Shown: positions 29,925 through 39,680 of the stretch, piece by piece
Layout of the letters: each line of letters opens with the position of its first letter
Position numbering within the stretch: the first letter of the stretch is position 1
Assembly (NCBI RefSeq): GCF_000153185.1
Contig: NZ_CH724155.1
Span: 103,218 to 167,217 of the forward strand
Reading direction: 5' to 3'
DNA: 64,000 bases
Source: Reinekea blandensis MED297
GTDB taxonomy: Bacteria; Pseudomonadota; Gammaproteobacteria; Pseudomonadales; Natronospirillaceae
Translations under genes and position numbers: made by a program
The notes under the pieces: model-generated
Told to the model about the DNA's origin: nothing
Database searches by the model: none
What the model saw: the letters and a program-made list of their open reading frames with translations, nothing else

Positions 29925-31064
29925 TTATTGGCCGGCGTTGTAGTTAAGAATATCGACCGGGGTCACCATATCTCCGGTGTCATTACCCCAGGCGTTACGC
30001 TCGTAGGTAATCACCGCGGCCAGGTCCACTTCGCTTAGCTGGGGACCAAAGGCAGCCATCGCCGGGTTCTGGGCGGACCCATTCACCACGATGTCGATGT
30101 GCGCCATGACATCGCCAGTCGCAATCGGGCTGTCTTTTAATGCCGGGAAGGTTGGTGGTAAGCCCTCACCATTGGCCTGGTGACAGGACGCACAGTTTTT
30201 CTGATAAACCGACTCACCTACTTCCATCAGTTCGTCATAGGTCCAGTCTTTCTGAGTCAGCTCAGCCAGTTTGGCGGCTTCTTCTTTTTTACCGGCCATC
30301 CACTCGTCGAACTCGGCCTGTGGCAGCGCCTGCACCACCACCGGCATAAAGCCATGGTCTTTACCGCATAACTCGGTGCACTGACCTCGGTAAATGCCGG
30401 GCTCGTTAATAATGGTCCAGGACTCATTGACGATGCCGGGAATGGCGTCTTTCTTGACCCCTAGCTGTGGCACCCACCAGCTGTGAATCACGTCTGCAGC
30501 GGTCAGGACAAAGCGAACCTTAGAACCAACGGGCAGAACCAGAGGCTCATCAACTTCAAGCAAATAGTTTTCGCCTTTGTCCGTACGGTTTCTGATTTGT
30601 TCCGCAGGTGTCGCCAGATTGGAAAAGTAACTGACCTGCTGCGTTGGATCGTCGGATAGATAGGTGTAACGCCACTTCCACTGGTAACCGACGATTTCGA
30701 CGGTCAGCTCAGAATCTTCAAAGTCGTACATGTTTTTCAGCACCGGGAATGCCTGAATGCCGATATACACAATGATGGCCGCTGGAATCAGCGTCCAGGC
30801 AAGCTCCACGGCGGTGCTCTCATGGAAATTATCGGCGACCGCGCCTTTTGACCGCCGATGCTTGATGATGGAGTAAAACATGACGCCGAAAACGACAACG
30901 CCGATGCCAACACACACCCAGAACGTCAGCATATGCAGGCTGTATACCTGATCGCTGATGTCTGTCACTCCCTGTGGCATATTCAACGTCCAGTCGGCCT
31001 GCGTGACAGCAGACAACAGGACGGCGAATAATGCCACGCCGCCTTTGAGCAGCTTGCTAGGCAT
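29925..31064 (-). CDS. coxB: Cytochrome c oxidase subunit II fused to cytochrome c
   Basis: 379 residues. A cleavable or anchoring N-terminal helix and a second helix precede the periplasmic cupredoxin. The CuA site is visible as CTELC (Cys229, Cys233) with the flanking His/Met in KDHGFMPV, and HSWWVPQLGV carries the upstream His. The C-terminal tail is a class I cytochrome c with CASCH (Cys291-His295) and a downstream methionine region (NPAMAAFGP), so electrons can enter through a covalently attached heme. First gene of the leftward oxidase operon. The 229-base gap before it is AT-rich and shared with the divergent MATE gene; I see no firm promoter. Confidence 0.96.
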   Translation of the reverse strand: MPSKLLKGGVALFAVLLSAVTQADWTLNMPQGVTDISDQVYSLHMLTFWVCVGIGVVVFGVMFYSIIKHRRSKGAVADNFHESTAVELAWTLIPAAIIVYIGIQAFPVLKNMYDFEDSELTVEIVGYQWKWRYTYLSDDPTQQVSYFSNLATPAEQIRNRTDKGENYLLEVDEPLVLPVGSKVRFVLTAADVIHSWWVPQLGVKKDAIPGIVNESWTIINEPGIYRGQCTELCGKDHGFMPVVVQALPQAEFDEWMAGKKEEAAKLAELTQKDWTYDELMEVGESVYQKNCASCHQANGEGLPPTFPALKDSPIATGDVMAHIDIVVNGSAQNPAMAAFGPQLSEVDLAAVITYERNAWGNDTGDMVTPVDILNYNAGQ

Positions 31065-31293
31065 ATTTCACCTCTTTCTTGTTTTTATTGTTAGGGCTTA
31101 AACCGCGGACAGCAGTACTCTCTCCGGTACTCCGTCGGCAAACCGGTTAAGATTGTTACCAAACCAGTATAAACAGTGTTTTTTTCAAATCCCAAGCATC
31201 AAAATGTCTTAGAAAGAAGAATGTCCACTCTTTTCTTTGAAAAAAGTGACTTAAAACAATGACTTAACTCAAAAAAGAAAAGAATAATTTTTT

Positions 31294-32622
31294 ATGACCG
31301 ACTCTCGTGAACGTCACGAACTGAGAAACACGTTTGAAAAAACCTGGGCACTGGCCTGGCCCGTCATCTTAGCCAATCTGTCGTTACCCCTGCTCAGTCT
31401 GGCCGACGCGGCCATTCTCGGGCACCTGCCGGATCCTGTTTTTCTGGCCGGGGTCACGGCAGCGGGCAGTCTGATGGCGTATGTGTTCTTTGGCTTTAAC
31501 TTTCTCAGCATGGGCCTGAGCGGCTTTACCTCGCAAGCCATGGGCCGCGAAGCCTACAGCGATGTTTTGCAGGTGCTCAAACGCTACCTTCTGGTCGCGT
31601 CTGTGTTGATCGTGCTGACCTTATTTGCTCACCCCTGGCTCATTCAGGCGGGTGTCTGGTTAATCTCGCCACCGGCCGGCGTCGCCGAACAATCAACGCT
31701 CTATCTGCAAATCCGCATGTGGGGTGTCCCGGCCATTGTGCTCAACATCACCTTACTGGGCTTTTTTATCGGCATGCAGAACACCCGTGTCAGCCTGTAC
31801 TCGCTGAGCCTTACCCAGTTAATGAACATCGGCCTCAACGCGCTGCTGGTGTTTGGCTTTGATCTGGCGACGGCCGGCATTGCCATTGGCACCGTCATCA
31901 GCGAATACCTCGGACTGCTATTGGTTCTCTGGCACCTTCGCCGTACTCTGCTTGAGCTGACGCCGAAATCAGACCCTGATCAGTCAACGCTCAGCTTCCG
32001 GTGGTCTGACTATCGACCCATTTTCAAAGTCAGCCGCCATCTGTTTATTCGTACGTTTGTGTTGTTGTCATCCTTTGTTTGGTTCAATCGGTTAACCGCT
32101 GAGTTCGGCGAGCTGGCATTGGCCGCCAATGGCGTGTTGCTGGCTTTCTTCACGTTAATTTCGCATTTTCTGGACGGTACCGCCGCCGCGGCGGAGGCTC
32201 AAACCGGCCATGCGTTCGGCGAAGGCAACCCGCAACGTCTGAAACAAATCTGGACCGTTAGCGGCATATTGAATCTGGGATTTATGGGTCTGCTCAGTGC
32301 GCTCTTCTGGTTATGTGGCAACCTGTTTATCGATGTGCTCTCGGAGCAACCTGCGGTCATCGCCTACGCAGAACAGCAGTTAAGATGGGTCGTTTTATTG
32401 CCGCTATCCGGCGGTCTGGCCTTCTGGTTGGATGGTGTATTTATTGGCGCCCGGCGCTCGAAGGATATGCGCAACTCCGTTGTCAGTGCCTTTGTTCTGT
32501 TCGTCTGCCTGACACTACTGTGGGGGCACAACCACTCCGCTCTGTGGGTCTGCTTCAATGCTTTTTTTGCGGTTCGTTCGGTTTGGCTGTTGACGGTTTT
32601 TTACAAAAAACTCTGGCCTTAA
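31294..32622 (+). CDS. MATE-family efflux transporter (DinF-like)
   Basis: A 442-residue membrane protein with twelve helices and the MATE signature pattern: SLPLLSLADAAILGHL in helix 1-2, GLSGFTSQAMGRE in the loop after helix 3, and FLDGTAAAAEAQTGHAFG in the second half. It exports cationic drugs or metabolites by sodium or proton exchange; the substrate is unknown. The leader is A-rich (AAAAAAGAAAAG) with no strong Shine-Dalgarno. Divergent from coxB. Confidence 0.9.
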   Translation: MTDSRERHELRNTFEKTWALAWPVILANLSLPLLSLADAAILGHLPDPVFLAGVTAAGSLMAYVFFGFNFLSMGLSGFTSQAMGREAYSDVLQVLKRYLLVASVLIVLTLFAHPWLIQAGVWLISPPAGVAEQSTLYLQIRMWGVPAIVLNITLLGFFIGMQNTRVSLYSLSLTQLMNIGLNALLVFGFDLATAGIAIGTVISEYLGLLLVLWHLRRTLLELTPKSDPDQSTLSFRWSDYRPIFKVSRHLFIRTFVLLSSFVWFNRLTAEFGELALAANGVLLAFFTLISHFLDGTAAAAEAQTGHAFGEGNPQRLKQIWTVSGILNLGFMGLLSALFWLCGNLFIDVLSEQPAVIAYAEQQLRWVVLLPLSGGLAFWLDGVFIGARRSKDMRNSVVSAFVLFVCLTLLWGHNHSALWVCFNAFFAVRSVWLLTVFYKKLWP

Positions 32623-32718
32623 ACATCGTAAACCGGGGTATTGCACTAAACTTGTGCCAACGCTTTACGGTCTTTGACTGCACGACGTGGTCATTCTCCG
32701 TTTACCCGGACAATTGCC

Positions 32719-33402
32719 ATGCCTTTCAAACCACAGTCGACCACTACAACGTCACATCCTTTAGCTCAACAGGTGCGATTGTGTATCGACCCCTTGTGTC
32801 AAAACACACGAGCTGACCCAACGCTGAGCGTGGTCATTCACCGATACGTTCGGATGTTGTCTCTCTCGCCTCCGGATTCCGCTGTCGACACTGAACGTAA
32901 GCTCTATCAGCTTGTTCTGGGCTACAGTCAAAGTCTGCCGTCCGTCATGGAGGCGTTTGATCAAGGCTGCCAACAGTACCAATGGCATCAGGTGGGTGAG
33001 AACGCCCTGTTCATCATTGCACAGTATTTTCAGAATGATTCGACAACGTCGACCGTCAAAGGGTTATTGTCGGTTCAGGACTCGGTGTTTTTTGGACATC
33101 GACTGATTGAGGAACTGCACGATCATCTGATGTGTCACTGCGGTCATCCGGTGTTGCCCTGGAACATGACGAAGACGAACTTATTGATGCATCAGTTTAT
33201 CGGGCAGTCGTTCGCCGCCCAGTTGGAAGTGACGGCAATGGAGTTGACCGAAAAGCTGATGAAGCAGACACCTGACGACGTCACAACAGATAAACCGAGC
33301 CACCAAGAAGCCCCGTGGCCCTGCTTTTTTGAACAATACGATCTGAATGTCAGCGCCTGGCCTACGTCCGGTTCACACGCGATGTTTAACCCAGGTCGTT
33401 AA
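32719..33402 (+). CDS. Hypothetical protein without recognised family
   Basis: 227 residues from the ATG at 32719; the frame opens further upstream but MPFKPQ is the more natural start. No signal peptide or membrane helix. The middle is mostly helical. A histidine/cysteine-rich patch (HDHLMCHCGH) near residues 145-155 could bind metal or heme, and another CxxxxC lies near residue 25. The last third is polar and low in structure. Its stop region overlaps the end of purK by 17 bases in the opposite sense. I cannot assign a function, and a short-lived ORF is not excluded. Confidence 0.55.
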   Translation: MPFKPQSTTTTSHPLAQQVRLCIDPLCQNTRADPTLSVVIHRYVRMLSLSPPDSAVDTERKLYQLVLGYSQSLPSVMEAFDQGCQQYQWHQVGENALFIIAQYFQNDSTTSTVKGLLSVQDSVFFGHRLIEELHDHLMCHCGHPVLPWNMTKTNLLMHQFIGQSFAAQLEVTAMELTEKLMKQTPDDVTTDKPSHQEAPWPCFFEQYDLNVSAWPTSGSHAMFNPGR

Positions 33403-34477
33403 CCAACAGCTCTTCGACTCGCTTGGCGCGAATCTCCAACTGTTCCGAAGTCTTGGCACTGATTGTCAGATGCGCGATCTTCCGACCAGGTCGCTCTGCT
33501 TTGGTGTAATCGTGCCAGTGAACCCCGGGCACTTTCAGGATATCCGCAATCGGCGGGCGCTGACCGATGATGTTATACATGACCACAGGACCAACCAGAT
33601 CGGTGGCACCCAACGGCAACCCCAGTACGGCGCGAACGTGATTTTCGAACTGACTGCATCGAGCGCCTTCAATGGTCCAGTGTCCGGAATTATGCACTCG
33701 CGGTGCAATCTCATTCGCGATCAGTTCATCCCCTCGGACAAAGAACTCAAACGCCATGGTGCCGACATAGTCCAGCGCATCCATTACGGCTTTGACAGCA
33801 TTCTCAGCCACGGTCTGCAAGGGAGAAAGCGGCATGGGTTCACTGCGATACAGCATCCCCTGGCGATGCTCATTTACAACCACCGGATAAAATACAGACT
33901 GCCCGGTCTGGGAACGAACGCCAATGCAGGAGATTTCAAACTCAAAATCGATAAAGCCTTCCAGAATCATCGGTACTGAACCCAGTTCATCAAAGGTACC
34001 TACCAGATCGGCCCGTGAGCGCAGCACTTTCTGACCTTTACCGTCATATCCCAGCGTTCGGGTTTTCAACACACAGGGAAACCCGACTCGCTCAGCGCCG
34101 GCTTCCAAACTGTCCTGATCGTCCACCAGCGCCAACGGTGGCGTGCGAATCCCCAGAGATTGAAACAAAGATTTTTCATGCCAGCGATCGCGGGCAACGC
34201 GCAACGCTTCGGCAGGCGGATACACAGGCTTTTGCTCTGAAAGCGCCTCAACCGTCTCCGGCGGCACGTTTTCAAATTCAAAGGTGACGGCATCGACCGA
34301 TCGGGCTAACTCGCCAGCCGCAGTTGAATCGTCAAATGCGGCCGTGATCAGCTGACCCACGTCACCGGCACACGCATCGTCAGCTGGATCCATTAATATC
34401 GTTTTAACGCCCAAAGGCGACGCCGCCTGAGCCATCATGCGCCCTAACTGACCACCACCGACTATGCCCAACTTCAT
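33386..34477 (-). CDS. purK: 5-(Carboxyamino)imidazole ribonucleotide synthase
   Basis: ATP-dependent addition of bicarbonate to AIR in purine synthesis. 363 residues; the N-terminus GIVGGGQLGRMMAQAA is the PurK preATP-grasp hallmark, and the ATP-grasp body includes LKTRTLGYDGKGQ, FEFFV and ENEIAPRVHNSGHWT (quoted as EIAPRVHNSGHW). It starts in a one-base overlap with the purE stop. Its end overlaps the upstream-convergent hypothetical gene by 17 bases. Confidence 0.96.
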   Translation of the reverse strand: MKLGIVGGGQLGRMMAQAASPLGVKTILMDPADDACAGDVGQLITAAFDDSTAAGELARSVDAVTFEFENVPPETVEALSEQKPVYPPAEALRVARDRWHEKSLFQSLGIRTPPLALVDDQDSLEAGAERVGFPCVLKTRTLGYDGKGQKVLRSRADLVGTFDELGSVPMILEGFIDFEFEISCIGVRSQTGQSVFYPVVVNEHRQGMLYRSEPMPLSPLQTVAENAVKAVMDALDYVGTMAFEFFVRGDELIANEIAPRVHNSGHWTIEGARCSQFENHVRAVLGLPLGATDLVGPVVMYNIIGQRPPIADILKVPGVHWHDYTKAERPGRKIAHLTISAKTSEQLEIRAKRVEELLVNDLG

Positions 34478-34983
34478 TAGTCTTCTCCCGGAATCGGACG
34501 AGCCAGAACCTGATCCGTCTGCGTCTGTCGGAACTGCTGCAACCGTTCTTTAACGCCGTCATCCTGCAGCGACAAAATACTCGCCGCCATCAGTGCCGCA
34601 TTCACAGCACCCGCACGACCGATGGCCAGCGTACCCGTCGGAATACCCGCCGGCATCTGCACAATACTGAGCAATGAATCGACACCGCTGAGCATTGAGC
34701 TCTGTACCGGCACACCGAGCACCGGCAGATGCGTTTTCGCCGCACACATACCAGGAAGATGAGCCGCGCCACCGGCACCGGCGATAATCACCTGCAAACC
34801 CTGGTCATCGGCATTGGCCGCGTAGTCGAACAGCAGATCCGGCGTACGGTGCGCGGAGACGACCCGGCATTCGTGTGGAATGCCAAGCGTTGTCAGCGTG
34901 TCAGAGGTGTGTTTCATTGTTGCCCAGTCCGACTGGGATCCCATAATGACACCAACTACGGCATCGCGGTTTGCTTCACTCAC
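34477..34983 (-). CDS. purE: N5-carboxyaminoimidazole ribonucleotide mutase
   Basis: Moves the carboxyl group from N5 to C4 to give CAIR, next step after PurK. 168 residues, class I length, with GSQSDWATM (the phosphate loop), SAHRTPD (catalytic His) and [11 protein letters not shown]. It forms a purE-purK operon in the usual order, directly after the small yheV-like gene on the same strand (15-base gap). Confidence 0.97.
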   Translation of the reverse strand: MSEANRDAVVGVIMGSQSDWATMKHTSDTLTTLGIPHECRVVSAHRTPDLLFDYAANADDQGLQVIIAGAGGAAHLPGMCAAKTHLPVLGVPVQSSMLSGVDSLLSIVQMPAGIPTGTLAIGRAGAVNAALMAASILSLQDDGVKERLQQFRQTQTDQVLARPIPGED

Positions 34984-34998
34984 CGGCCTTTTCCTTAA

Positions 34999-35235
34999 TC
35001 AGGGTTTGAGTATTCGGACGACCTGAACGGTATCGTCTGACGGAGCAGGAGCTTCGGGGGTCACCCGGGTCTTCATTTCTTTCGGGGTGTTCACGACGGT
35101 ACTGAGCCGATCCGTAAAGCCGCACTCAACGCACTCACGAATCATCACTTTTTCAGTCTCGTCCTCAGACGCCATGATGCTGTCCTGAGTTCCGCATTTC
35201 GGGCAAACCACCCCGGCAATAAATCGTTTTTTCAT
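34999..35235 (-). CDS. YheV-type small metal-binding protein
   Basis: A 78-residue protein with two zinc-knuckle pairs, CPKC at Cys11/Cys14 and CVEC at Cys35/Cys38, and the start MKKRFIAGVVCPKC shared with E. coli YheV. It probably binds zinc; its biological role is not established. It leads the leftward yheV-purE-purK run. Confidence 0.88.
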   Translation of the reverse strand: MKKRFIAGVVCPKCGTQDSIMASEDETEKVMIRECVECGFTDRLSTVVNTPKEMKTRVTPEAPAPSDDTVQVVRILKP

Positions 35236-35504
35236 AATGCCCCGTCGGTAAAGCCGCGTAGTATACCGACCGTACCGCTGTCCGTCATGGCGAATAAGCT
35301 GCCTAAACGGTCAGTTCTGCAGTCGATTTACCCACGCCGTTCATGTGAATTATCGTTGGGTCGCCATCCGGGTTCGGCTAGTTTAGCGATGCCTTATGTT
35401 ATACTGACCCGAATGTGATTGGATACCACCACGGTGGTGAAACGCCAAGTCGCGCTGCTGCCCAAAAACAATCATTACGCAATGTCCGCTGGTATGGAGC
35501 TGTT

Positions 35505-36410
35505 ATGACGTCCAGAAAATCCCGATGGTTTGAAACTCCCTCTTCCGGTTTCGGATACGCCGGTCGTTTCTACCTGAAGGTCTTTCAGTCGCTGCAACAG
35601 GAAGAATCTCTGGCACTCGATGCAACGCTCCCGCCCATGAAAACCAGCTGGTTTTTGGACGAAAAAAAGCATGCAGCCTGGATGTCGCTGGTGAACTACG
35701 ACGGCACGGCCCCTCAGGCCTTTACGTTCAGCGCGCCCGCCGGTGTCTGGGCGCTGATGCAGGTTTTGAAAGAAATCGGTATAAGCTTTTCACGCATCAT
35801 GCACATGAGCAGCCGGCTATTGATGCTTCACCCCGAAGGCTTCCGGGTCAATCAACATTACAGCACTTATGTTCATTATTTGGGCGCACGCCCTCACAGC
35901 AAACGAGCGGTGCTCATCCGATTCCAATCGGTGGTTAAGGATGTCACCGGGCGTGATGTGATGACCCTTGAAGATGAACTCTATGTGGCCGGGCTGGATG
36001 AAGACTTTGTTGCGAGTTTGAACCTGACCGAAGAACCATTGCCCAAACGGCGTGCGAAATCAGAGCTGAAGGACAACTCATTGGCCGATCGCATTCCGCT
36101 GACCATCAGTCGCGGCATGGGGCAAAAGTATGGAAAACTGTCCGGCGATTTGAACCCGCTACACATTTCCACGCTTGGTGCGAAACTGTTCGGACATAAA
36201 AAATCCTTTGTACAGGGTCTGTGCACGCTCAATCTCATTATTGCCCGACTGGGCGAACACTGGAATGGCAGCATCCGCTCCATGGACATTGAGTTTGTGC
36301 GTCCGGTTGCTCAACCCTCAACACCGACACTGGTCTGTACATTGGACCATTTCGAACTGTTGGATAAAGAGGGGAACCTGCTGGTACGCGGACAGTACAT
36401 TTATGGCTGA
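35505..36410 (+). CDS. MaoC-like hotdog dehydratase
   Basis: A 301-residue protein; I take the ATG at 35505 because a GGAG site sits six bases before it, although the frame opens at 35415. The C-terminal third holds the (R)-hydratase signature GDLNPLHIS with A-x-x-x-G spacing and a downstream [11 protein letters not shown] helix, as in MaoC enzymes acting on enoyl-CoA. The N-terminal part looks like a second, degenerate hotdog. Probably acts on acyl thioesters in fatty acid or polyhydroxyalkanoate-type metabolism; the substrate is unknown. Its last ten bases overlap engB. Confidence 0.8.
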   Translation: MTSRKSRWFETPSSGFGYAGRFYLKVFQSLQQEESLALDATLPPMKTSWFLDEKKHAAWMSLVNYDGTAPQAFTFSAPAGVWALMQVLKEIGISFSRIMHMSSRLLMLHPEGFRVNQHYSTYVHYLGARPHSKRAVLIRFQSVVKDVTGRDVMTLEDELYVAGLDEDFVASLNLTEEPLPKRRAKSELKDNSLADRIPLTISRGMGQKYGKLSGDLNPLHISTLGAKLFGHKKSFVQGLCTLNLIIARLGEHWNGSIRSMDIEFVRPVAQPSTPTLVCTLDHFELLDKEGNLLVRGQYIYG

Positions 36411-37024
36411 TCGGTTGGCGGAATCTCTTCCAACAGCTGGCCATCTAACCACCGGGTCAGATCGCTTACGCCGTCTTTTTTCAGTGCACTGAACATCTGC
36501 GCATCCAGCCAGGGCGCCCGGGTCTGCAACTGATTACGAACTTTCAGCCAGGTGCTCTTGGCCGGGCCGCGTTTCAGCTTGTCTGCCTTGGTCAAAAGTG
36601 CCAGCAACGGCATTTCTGTTTCGACCGCCCAATCGATGATCATCTGGTCAAATTCTGTCATCGGGTGTCGAATGTCCATAACCAGAACCAATCCTCTCAG
36701 ACTCAACCGTTCTGCCAGATATTCACCGATGTGTTCTTCCCAGTCCTGCTTCATGTTCCGGTTAACTTTGGCATAACCATAGCCGGGCAAATCGACCAAC
36801 CGGTGTTCGTCACTGCTGAGGGTAAAAAAGTTCAATAACTGAGTTCGACCCGGAGTCTTCGAGGTTCGGGCAAGTTTTGAGTTACGCGTCAGCGCGTTGA
36901 GTGCGGAACTCTTCCCGGCGTTGGATCGCCCGGCAAAGGCGACTTCAGCCCCGGTATCGGTCGGGCACTGACTGAATTTTGCCGCACTGGTCAGAAACTG
37001 TGCGGAGTCATACTTTAGGCTCAT
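36401..37024 (-). CDS. engB: Ribosome-biogenesis GTPase EngB/YsxC/YihA
   Basis: A 207-residue essential-type GTPase of 50S assembly. G1 [15 protein letters not shown]3 DLPGYG, G4 TKAD are all present, and the length fits. It starts with [14 protein letters not shown], typical of gammaproteobacterial EngB. It is divergent from the cytochrome c4 gene, an arrangement common in Pseudomonas-like genomes. Confidence 0.97.
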   Translation of the reverse strand: MSLKYDSAQFLTSAAKFSQCPTDTGAEVAFAGRSNAGKSSALNALTRNSKLARTSKTPGRTQLLNFFTLSSDEHRLVDLPGYGYAKVNRNMKQDWEEHIGEYLAERLSLRGLVLVMDIRHPMTEFDQMIIDWAVETEMPLLALLTKADKLKRGPAKSTWLKVRNQLQTRAPWLDAQMFSALKKDGVSDLTRWLDGQLLEEIPPTDQP

Positions 37025-37222
37025 GCGTTAACTCAGTAATAAATATCCGGCGCACAGTGTAACGAAAAACCCGATTCACAGCCCCTTCAATTTGTCCGCC
37101 TCTATCGGATTACCGGGACATTTCTTCTATTCAGCCCGCGACATCTATATACTACGGCCAATTTCAGATCGGCGTTCGTGCTGGTCGGGCCTTACAACAA
37201 GATTAAGTACGCAGGATTCGTC

Positions 37223-37855
37223 ATGAAGAAACTGATCGTTAGCCTTTTCGTTATTGCCGGTCTGTCCGGGTTCACACACGCTGCGGGTGACGCTGAAGCC
37301 GGTGAAGCATTAACGGCAGTCTGCGCAGGTTGCCACGGAGCAGACGGTAACAGCGCTGTCGGAACATTTCCAAAACTGGCCGGCCAGGGTGAGCCCTACT
37401 TATTAAAACAGCTGATGGACGTCAAAAGCGGTAATCGCGTTATTCTGACCATGAGCGGCCTGCTCGACCCCTTCACCGATCAGCAGCTTGAAGACATTGC
37501 AGCCTACTACGCTTCCCAAACCATTCAGGTGGGTGAAGCCGATCCTGCACTGGTTGAGTTAGGTGAATCACTCTATAAAGCGGGTAATGCCGAAACCGGT
37601 GTACCGGCCTGCAGCGGTTGTCACTCTCCAACAGGCCAGGGCAACTCTGTTGGTGGTTTCCCGGCACTGGGCGGACAACATGCTGAGTATACGGCTTCAC
37701 AGTTGATGAAGTTTGCCCGCGGTTACCGTGCTGAAGAACCGGCTGATGATGTTCGTACAAACGATGGCGACGCCATGATGATGCGCAGCATCGCTTTCCG
37801 CTTGAAAGACTTCGAGATCGAAGCGCTCGCCAGCTACATTCAAGGCCTTCACTAA
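37223..37855 (+). CDS. Diheme cytochrome c4
   Basis: A 210-residue periplasmic electron carrier, starting at the ATG at 37223 with an AGGA ribosome site. After a signal peptide ending near THAAG it has two homologous cytochrome domains with CAGCH (Cys34-His38) and CSGCH (Cys130-His134); each is followed by a distal methionine segment. Known to carry electrons to the terminal oxidase, which fits the aa3 genes nearby. Ends at a strong terminator, then dsbA. Confidence 0.94.
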   Translation: MKKLIVSLFVIAGLSGFTHAAGDAEAGEALTAVCAGCHGADGNSAVGTFPKLAGQGEPYLLKQLMDVKSGNRVILTMSGLLDPFTDQQLEDIAAYYASQTIQVGEADPALVELGESLYKAGNAETGVPACSGCHSPTGQGNSVGGFPALGGQHAEYTASQLMKFARGYRAEEPADDVRTNDGDAMMMRSIAFRLKDFEIEALASYIQGLH

Positions 37856-37894
37856 GTCGATTCAGGCGACGTTCAGTCGCCGTAAAGATACTGA

Positions 37895-37930
37895 AAAACG
37901 AGCCAGACACCGTCTGTCTCGTTTTTTTTT
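37895..37930 (+). terminator. Rho-independent terminator after cytochrome c4
   Basis: Arms AAAACGAG (37895-37902) and CTCGTTTT (37918-37925) with an inner CAGAC/GTCTG stem, followed by a run of nine or more Ts. A textbook intrinsic terminator. Confidence 0.9.
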
Positions 37931-37998
37931 GAATTATAGTTCGGCACACAGACAAACTGACGTCCGCATGCGCGGGCCAACCTGATGGGGAAATATCC

Positions 37999-38640
37999 AT
38001 GATAAAACGCATGCTCACGCTGAGCCTGATCACTCTGCTGTCTTTGACCGCCTGGGCCGAGGAAGACACACGATACCAAGAAGGCGTGCACTACACCGTC
38101 CTCAGCAACCCGCTCAAAACAACCTATCGCGGCGATGAGATTGGCGAGATTATGGAGTTTTTCAGCTACAGCTGTATTCATTGTTATAACTTCGAGCCCG
38201 CCATCGAGCGCTTCCTGGACGAAAAGCCGGACAACATCCGCTTTACTCAGGTGCCGGTGATGTTCAACCCGCGTAACGAACCGGAAGTTCGCGCTTACTA
38301 CGTCGCTCAGGTGCTGAAAATTGGGGAAGAGGCGAATCGTGAAATCTTCAACACCATTCACCGTGAACGCCGTGCCCTGCGCACAGATGCTCAGTTCGCT
38401 CAACTGTTCGAAGACAAGCTGGGCGTCGATGAAGAAAAGTACATGAACACGGCCTATTCCTTTGGCGTCGATCCCATGGTACAAAAATCCGTACAACTGA
38501 CCGGTAACAGCCGTATCGGTGGTACGCCAACCATCATCGCCAATGGCAAATACGTTATTGATTCCGGTGCTGTCGGCAGCAACGAAATGGCACTCTATGT
38601 AGCCAAATATCTCATTGAGCGCGATGCTCAACAGCAGTAA
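37999..38640 (+). CDS. dsbA: Periplasmic thiol:disulfide oxidoreductase DsbA
   Basis: Introduces disulfides into exported proteins. 213 residues with a signal peptide (cleavage near TAWAEE), a thioredoxin fold and the redox site CIHC at Cys59-Cys62. The cis-proline strand is in GGTPTIIANG. The Ile-His pair between the cysteines is close to E. coli DsbA CPHC. Lies directly after cytochrome c4, a standard neighbourhood; also directed at folding of multi-cysteine proteins. Confidence 0.94.
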   Translation: MIKRMLTLSLITLLSLTAWAEEDTRYQEGVHYTVLSNPLKTTYRGDEIGEIMEFFSYSCIHCYNFEPAIERFLDEKPDNIRFTQVPVMFNPRNEPEVRAYYVAQVLKIGEEANREIFNTIHRERRALRTDAQFAQLFEDKLGVDEEKYMNTAYSFGVDPMVQKSVQLTGNSRIGGTPTIIANGKYVIDSGAVGSNEMALYVAKYLIERDAQQQ

Positions 38641-38651
38641 TACCGCTCCTG

Positions 38652-38683
38652 AAGACCGGCACGAACGGATGCCGGTCTTTCCC
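38652..38683 (+). terminator. Terminator after dsbA
   Basis: A 10-base perfect stem, AAGACCGGCA (38652-38661) and TGCCGGTCTT (38670-38679), loop CGAACGGA. The T-run is interrupted by CCCC, so it may be only moderately efficient. Confidence 0.7.
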
Positions 38684-38756
38684 CTCTATTTACCCAACAA
38701 CCCCTCTATGACCTGCTAAACTTCTTTGAGACACACTTAAGTTCTGAGCAATCTAC

Positions 38757-39578
38757 ATGCGTCTGTCGGGTTATCAAAAGCAAAAACCGCCGGTTCATCT
38801 CGAACCCTGGCATCACTATCTGCATGGTGATCCCAGTGAACGTGAAAACACCCTGAAACTGCTGTCTTACAACATCCAGGTAGGCATACACACTCGCCGT
38901 TATCACGATTATCTGCTGCGGTCGTGGCAGCACTTTCTACCGCACCATCGCCGGGAAAATAATCTTCAACAGATCGCCGAGCTCATTCGTCATTTCGATC
39001 TGATCGCATTACAGGAAGTCGATGGCGGCAGTTTCCGAAGTCAGTTCACTAACCAGATTCATTACCTTGCTAAAGCGGCCGATAAACAATTCTGGCATCA
39101 ACAGCTAAACCGTAATCTGGGCCGTATGGCTCAGCACAGCAACGGTGTCATAGGTGATGTCACGCCCGTGCGCGTCAGCAATCACGCCTTGCCCGGCATT
39201 AAAGGCCGCGGCGCCATCGCCTTTGAACTCGGTGAAAAGGATCCACTGATCATTGTCATAGCCCATTTAGCTTTGGGGAAAAAACATCAGGATCTGCAAC
39301 TGAAATACATTCGAAACATCATCCGCCAGTACAACCACGCAATCATCATGGGTGATCTCAACACAGACAGTCTGCGTATACTGTACGACTCACCCCTGCA
39401 CGACTGTGGTTTAAAGGCCTCTCACGCGCGCGCGACCTATCCGAGCTGGCAGCCAAGCAAATGCCTGGACCAGATTCTGGTCAGTCAGCACATCATCATC
39501 CACAAAGTGGGCGTCTTGGACTTTATGATGTCTGATCACCTGCCCGTCGCCATCGAGATTGAACTGCCCAACGCTTAG
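38757..39578 (+). CDS. Endonuclease/exonuclease/phosphatase-family protein
   Basis: A 273-residue protein of the EEP fold (DNase I, inositol phosphatase, sphingomyelinase). Visible in order are LLSYNIQVG, LIALQEVDGG (metal-binding Glu), VIAHLALG, MGDLNTD (catalytic Asp/Asn) and SDHLPVAIEI (general-acid Asp-His). No signal peptide. The substrate (nucleic acid or phospholipid/inositol phosphate) cannot be determined. Confidence 0.87.
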   Translation: MRLSGYQKQKPPVHLEPWHHYLHGDPSERENTLKLLSYNIQVGIHTRRYHDYLLRSWQHFLPHHRRENNLQQIAELIRHFDLIALQEVDGGSFRSQFTNQIHYLAKAADKQFWHQQLNRNLGRMAQHSNGVIGDVTPVRVSNHALPGIKGRGAIAFELGEKDPLIIVIAHLALGKKHQDLQLKYIRNIIRQYNHAIIMGDLNTDSLRILYDSPLHDCGLKASHARATYPSWQPSKCLDQILVSQHIIIHKVGVLDFMMSDHLPVAIEIELPNA

Positions 39579-39680
39579 GTCAGACCACTTTACCTATGAC
39601 ACCTGACAATCCAGACCCGTTTGAGTCAGCTATACTTCGCCACAAAATAAAATCTAAAGCGCCTTCTGAGGGTATAAGTC

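Noticed and set aside
30141-30349. Frames opposite coxB, coxA and dnaA
   Set aside because: They mirror well-supported genes on the other strand and show no family features or ribosome sites.
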